Below are positions 7,341 to 10,355 of a stretch of 10,355 nucleotides of DNA, in pieces (position 1 is the stretch's first letter; each line of letters begins with the position of its first letter). The notes beneath the pieces were generated by a model that saw nothing but the letters and a program-made list of their open reading frames with translations, was not told the origin of the DNA and did no database searches. The DNA comes from Flavobacteriales bacterium (lineage in GTDB: Bacteria; Bacteroidota; Bacteroidia; Flavobacteriales; UBA7430): the NCBI GenBank assembly GCA_024959975.1, contig JANXFM010000091.1, positions 1 through 10,355 on the forward strand, written 5' to 3'. The position numbers and the translations under genes are program-made.

Positions 7341-7449
7341 CATCTTTTTTCTTTTTTACTAACGAATCACAAGTCTTTTATAAGTGCGGTGGCTCGCGGA
7401 AGAAACTTTAACTAAATACTAACAAATTCAACGACAACAACCCTACCAC
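7341..7449. other. Non-coding spacer with no recognised feature
   Basis: Part of the gene-free stretch between rimP and the tRNA. It is AT-rich, with pyrimidine runs near 7345-7357. No supportable coding frame, RNA fold or repeat is visible. A weak secondary promoter match (TGAATTTG at 7423-7430 on the minus strand, with TTG 18 bases upstream) could give rimP a longer leader, but it misses one key consensus base. Confidence 0.5.
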
Positions 7450-7486
7450 AAAAAAAGAAAGCACCCTGATAATTCAGGATGCTTTC
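7450..7486 (-). terminator. Strong intrinsic terminator with no obvious gene before it
   Basis: On the minus strand, arms GAAAGCA and TGCTTTC (7480-7486 / 7457-7463) plus TCAGG/CCTGA (7474-7478 / 7465-7469) form a 12-bp stem with one mismatch and a 4-base loop, followed by seven T (7456-7450). It is clearly one-directional. The tRNA-Gln transcript already has its own terminator about 105 bases earlier, so this one either ends an unrecognised small RNA or acts as a backup that insulates rimP. Confidence 0.85.
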
Positions 7487-7495
7487 AAAACAACG

Positions 7496-7518
7496 AGGGG
7501 CAGCACTTTTCTGCCCTT
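7496..7518 (-). other. Stem-loop GGGCAG/CTGCCC
   Basis: A 6-bp GC-rich perfect core (7498-7503 with 7511-7516), extended by a G-T and an A-T pair, with a 7-base loop. There is no T run on either side, so it is not a terminator. It lies about ten bases before the terminator at 7450-7486 in the minus-strand sense and may be a structural element of a small RNA. Confidence 0.5.
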
Positions 7519-7590
7519 ATGAAAAACTCTTTAACTCAATGCAGTACCTTGAATGTACGAAAAAAAAATGACTTATAAAAGTTATATCAC

Positions 7591-7617
7591 AAAAAAACCC
7601 CGGCAAAACCGGGGTTT
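7591..7617 (-). terminator. Intrinsic terminator of the tRNA-Gln transcript
   Basis: On the minus strand CCCCGG/CCGGGG arms (7609-7614 and 7598-7603), extended by three A-T pairs, enclose a 5-base loop and are followed by a run of seven T (7597-7591). It sits about ten bases after the 3' end of the tRNA. Confidence 0.92.
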
Positions 7618-7627
7618 CAAACTTTTG

Positions 7628-7700
7628 TTGTCCCACTAGGGCTCGAACCTAGACTCTTCTGTACCAAAAACAGACGTGTTGCCAGTTACACCATGGGACA
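7628..7700 (-). tRNA. tRNA-Gln, anticodon TTG (reads CAA)
   Basis: The 73-base cloverleaf folds completely: acceptor stem TGTCCCA/TGGGACA with discriminator A, D-stem GTGT/ACAC, anticodon stem TCTGT/ACAGA with loop TTTTGGT (anticodon TTG), a 5-base variable loop, and T-stem CTAGG/CCTAG with loop TTCGAGC. The 3' CCA is not encoded (CAA follows the discriminator), so it must be added by the CCA enzyme. It is a single-gene unit with its own promoter and terminator. Confidence 0.97.
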
Positions 7701-7709
7701 AATGCGGTG

Positions 7710-7740
7710 CAAATTTATTTCTTTTTTTTGATTGGCACAA
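7710..7740 (-). promoter_or_regulatory. Promoter of tRNA-Gln
   Basis: On the minus strand TTG (7740-7738), a 20-base spacer and TAAATTTG (7717-7710) give a full Bacteroidota -33/-7 promoter. Transcription would begin only a few bases before the tRNA 5' end at 7700. It is the best promoter match in the window. Confidence 0.75.
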
Positions 7741-7881
7741 TAAAATAATGAAAAAGTCATTAAAAACTTCAAAGCTTAATTTCAGTTAATTTTAACGCAA
7801 TAATCTCATTCAAAAAATACGCATCGAATATTTTTTATACATTCGCATAAAGTTGAATAGAATTGAATAAATTAGGTGAAA

Positions 7882-10355
7882 ATGCAGTATCAAAAAATCA
7901 ATAACCTACTCGGTTGGCTAAGTTTTGCAATCGCTATAAGTGTTTACATATTAACACTAGAACCAACAACTAGTTTTTGGGATTGTGGTGAATACATCGC
8001 AACAGCTTATAAACTCCAGGTAGGTCACCCTCCGGGAGCTCCTACCTACCTTTTACTTGGAAACTTCTTTGCAAACTTTGCTTTTGGAGATGTTACTAAA
8101 GTTGCTTATATGATCAACTTATTGTCGGCCGTATGTAGTGCCTTCACTATCCTCTTCTTGTTTTGGACGATTACTGCATTTGCCAAAAAAATAATAGGTG
8201 AAGCAGAATCACAAGGGAAACTACTCTCTATTATGGGGGCCGGATTAGTGGGCGCCCTAGCTTATGCGTTTTCAGACTCATTCTGGTTTTCGGCTGTCGA
8301 AGGTGAAGTGTATGGTATGTCCTCATTTTTTACAGCTGTCGTATTTTGGGCGGCATTAAAATGGGACAATGAATATGACCGAGAAGGAGACCGAGCTAAC
8401 AGATGGCTATTATTGATCACCTACCTAATAGGCCTTTCTATTGGAGTTCACATGCTAAACTTATTAGCTATTCCTGCCATAGTTTACATGTATTACTTTA
8501 AAAAACATGAAGTTAGCAGAAAAGGTTTTATTGTAACCGGTATTGTATCTATTGTAATTTTAGGCTTTATTTTCTTCGGATTAATTCCACAAATAGTAAA
8601 GTGGCTTGGCATCGTTGAAAGAACATTTGTAAATAGCCTTGGACTTCCATTTAACAGCGGAACTATTTTCTTTATTGCTGCACTTATAGCTTTAATTTAC
8701 TTCGGATTGAAAAAGGCTAAAGAAAATGGTAAAAATTTACTTCACACCGCTGTACTGGGAATTACATTTATTTTAATCGGATATTCTTCTTTTGCAGTAC
8801 TTATCATTCGTTCAAACTCCAATACTCCAATTGATGAAAACAACCCCGAAGAAGCCGTTAGTTTATTAGCTTATCTGAACAGAGAGCAATATGGATCTAA
8901 CCCTCTAATGTATGGGCAGTACTACACTGCAGGGCTTGATAAAAAAAATCCATACAGTGATGGAACTCCTGTTTATGTTAAAGATGAAAAATCAGGGAAA
9001 TATATTGTTTCTGACGAGAGAAAAAACCACAGCCCTAACTTCGAGAAAGATCATTCGGGAATATTCCCAAGAATGTGGAGTAGAGAAGACAGACATATAA
9101 AAGCCTATAAAGACTGGGCAAACATAAAAGGCAGGAAAAATAAAAAACCAAGCTTCGCAGATAACTTAACCTATCTCTACAACTACCAGATCAACCACAT
9201 GTACATCCGATATTTCATGTGGAATTTTGCGGGTAAACAGAATGATGTACAAAGTCATGGCTCAGTTACCGAAGGGCAATGGCTGTCGGGAATTACTTTC
9301 TTCGACGAATGGCGTTTGGGTCCACAAGATAATTTACCTTCAAGACAGGCAAGCAACCCTGGAAGAAACCACTTCTATATGTTACCATTTCTTCTAGGAA
9401 TGATTGGTCTTATTTACCACTATAAGAAAAACAATAAAGATGCCTGGATTGTAAGTCTTCTATTCATCTTTACAGGCCTAGCTATTGTAGTATACCTAAA
9501 TCAATACCCTTATCAACCGAGAGAAAGAGATTACGCCTATGTTGGCTCATTCTATGCTTTTGCTATTTGGATCGGATTAGGGGTTCTTGCCATCATTGAA
9601 AAATTAAGAAGTTATGCCCCTGAAAATGTAGCAGCTATTGCCACAACAGCAATTTGCTTAGTAGCCGTTCCGGGAATCATGGCTTCCGAAGGTTGGGATG
9701 ATCATGATCGGTCTGACAGATATACAGCTCGTGACTTTGCAAAAGCTTATTTAGACTCTTGCGAACCAGAGGCTATCTTATTTACTATGGGAGACAACGA
9801 CACATTCCCCTTATGGTATGTGCAAGAGGTAGAAGGTTACAGAACTGATGTTCGTGTTGTTAATTTAAGTTTATTGAACACCGATTGGTATATTGATCAA
9901 ATGAAGCGTGATGCTTACGATGGAAAAGGTGTTCCTTTTTCTATGCCTCACAACTTATACAGACAAGGTACTCGTGACGTAGCCATATATAAGGATGTTG
10001 GCGCAAGTAAACAACGTTGGAAAGTATCAAAAATGAACCAATGGATTCAAAGTGACATCCCTCAAACTAAAGTAAACTATGGAAAAGAATATGTCTACTT
10101 CCCTACAAAGAAATTAAGCATTCCTGTTGACAAAGAAAAGGTACTAGCAAATGGCACCGTTAGTCAGGAAGATGCTGATCTAATACTTCCAAGTTTAGAT
10201 TGGAATCTAAATGTTAATCAAATGGAAAAGAAGCACATGATGATTCTCGACCTGATTGATCAAAACAAATGGGATCGTCCAATTTATTTCTCCATTACCA
10301 TTGGAAATAGTGCTCACTCGTTTGCATACTTATGGGATTACTTCCAATTAGACGG
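7882..10355 (+). CDS. DUF2723 / TMEM260-like membrane glycosyltransferase (N-terminal 824 residues; C-terminus outside window)
   Basis: Large inner-membrane protein of the DUF2723 family, related to human TMEM260, a protein O-mannosyltransferase. It probably moves a sugar from a lipid carrier to exported proteins, but the bacterial substrate is not known. The frame opens at ATG 7882, after AGGTGA, and stays open to the window end. Family signatures are TTSFWDCGEYIATAYKLQVG (29-48) followed by HPPGAP, with acidic Asp34/Glu37 placed like the catalytic acidic residues in the first outer loop of GT-C enzymes; SAVEGEVYGMSSFF (137-150); GVHMLN (188-193); and YPYQPRERDYAYVGSFYAF (542-560). I see membrane segments near 10-27, 53-68, 75-101, 115-131, 145-160, 176-204, 215-236, 261-275, 288-309, 497-513, 521-539, 553-573 and 583-600. 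The stretch 600-824 is hydrophilic and probably periplasmic. Full members reach about 1000 residues or more, so the end is missing. Confidence 0.88.
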   Translation, partial: MQYQKINNLLGWLSFAIAISVYILTLEPTTSFWDCGEYIATAYKLQVGHPPGAPTYLLLGNFFANFAFGDVTKVAYMINLLSAVCSAFTILFLFWTITAFAKKIIGEAESQGKLLSIMGAGLVGALAYAFSDSFWFSAVEGEVYGMSSFFTAVVFWAALKWDNEYDREGDRANRWLLLITYLIGLSIGVHMLNLLAIPAIVYMYYFKKHEVSRKGFIVTGIVSIVILGFIFFGLIPQIVKWLGIVERTFVNSLGLPFNSGTIFFIAALIALIYFGLKKAKENGKNLLHTAVLGITFILIGYSSFAVLIIRSNSNTPIDENNPEEAVSLLAYLNREQYGSNPLMYGQYYTAGLDKKNPYSDGTPVYVKDEKSGKYIVSDERKNHSPNFEKDHSGIFPRMWSREDRHIKAYKDWANIKGRKNKKPSFADNLTYLYNYQINHMYIRYFMWNFAGKQNDVQSHGSVTEGQWLSGITFFDEWRLGPQDNLPSRQASNPGRNHFYMLPFLLGMIGLIYHYKKNNKDAWIVSLLFIFTGLAIVVYLNQYPYQPRERDYAYVGSFYAFAIWIGLGVLAIIEKLRSYAPENVAAIATTAICLVAVPGIMASEGWDDHDRSDRYTARDFAKAYLDSCEPEAILFTMGDNDTFPLWYVQEVEGYRTDVRVVNLSLLNTDWYIDQMKRDAYDGKGVPFSMPHNLYRQGTRDVAIYKDVGASKQRWKVSKMNQWIQSDIPQTKVNYGKEYVYFPTKKLSIPVDKEKVLANGTVSQEDADLILPSLDWNLNVNQMEKKHMMILDLIDQNKWDRPIYFSITIGNSAHSFAYLWDYFQLD

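Larger units (their letters stand above)
7450..7571 (-). ncRNA. Candidate small RNA ending at the 7450-7486 terminator
   Basis: The segment between the tRNA-Gln terminator and the next minus-strand terminator has no coding frame of note on that strand but could be transcribed as an RNA of about 120 bases. It holds a second hairpin, AGGGCAG/CTGCCCCT (arms near 7511-7518 and 7496-7503), just before the terminator. A possible promoter is TAACTTTT (7577-7584, one mismatch to TAnnTTTG) with TTG 19 bases upstream, though that TTG lies in the loop of the preceding terminator. I do not recognise the RNA as 6S, SRP, tmRNA or RNase P. The 5' end is a guess. Confidence 0.25.

Noticed and set aside
7113..7415. 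A 100-codon plus-strand frame antisense to rimP and running into its leader
   Set aside because: It mirrors the conserved rimP frame for half its length and then crosses the promoter and hairpin; the translation shows no domain or signal.
7520..7579. A 19-codon plus-strand frame (MKNSLTQCSTLNVRKKNDL) between the terminators
   Set aside because: Too short, no ribosome site or promoter, and a poly-A run makes the frame uninformative.
7825..7845. Inverted repeat CGAAT ... ATTCG ahead of the DUF2723 gene, and TACATTCG as its -7 element
   Set aside because: Arms of only five bases with an 11-base AT gap are expected by chance; TACATTCG misses one consensus base and has no TTG at -33 distance.
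1..10355. Search for CRISPR arrays, transposases, phage genes, toxin-antitoxin pairs or a new defence system
   Set aside because: No spaced direct repeats, transposase motifs or such gene pairs are visible; all coding space is taken by recognised core genes.

Overview
The window looks like ordinary chromosome of a member of the Bacteroidota, probably Flavobacteriia or a close relative. The evidence is the AT-rich composition, promoter -7 elements of the form TAnnTTTG, alternative complex III (ActAB) genes in place of a bc1 complex, a Bacteroidota-style IF-2 with a long lysine-rich linker, and a DUF2723/TMEM260-like membrane protein. I see no insertion sequence, phage gene, CRISPR array or other mobile element. 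This is core housekeeping DNA rather than an accessory island.

Layout. (1) Positions 1-2027, minus strand: the start of an alternative complex III operon. actA (a six-haem cytochrome c subunit) is followed 21 bases later by actB (Tat-exported, molybdopterin-oxidoreductase-like Fe-S subunit), which runs off the left edge. (2) Positions 2198-2629, plus strand: a small exported SPOR-domain protein, divergent from actA. It converges on the next operon at a shared two-way terminator (2643-2674). (3) Positions 2695-7270, minus strand: the classical rimP-nusA-infB operon for 30S maturation, transcription elongation/termination and translation initiation. Its short leader holds a terminator-like hairpin 18 bases ahead of an apparent TTG start for rimP. 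(4) Positions 7271-7881: a mostly non-coding stretch with tRNA-Gln(UUG) on the minus strand, which has its own good promoter and terminator. A second, unexplained minus-strand terminator lies further downstream and may end a small RNA. (5) Positions 7882-10355, plus strand: the first 824 codons of a large multi-span membrane protein of the DUF2723 / TMEM260-like O-mannosyltransferase family, cut by the right edge.

How the genes fit together. ActA and ActB belong to the quinol-to-cytochrome c electron-transfer complex at the periplasmic face of the inner membrane. RimP, NusA and IF-2 form the gene-expression module. The SPOR protein probably acts at the cell wall. The DUF2723 protein probably glycosylates exported proteins. 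No new multi-gene system is evident. The points most worth a second look are the rimP leader, the extra terminator at 7450-7486, the triplicated motif in IF-2 and the glycosyltransferase-like gene.
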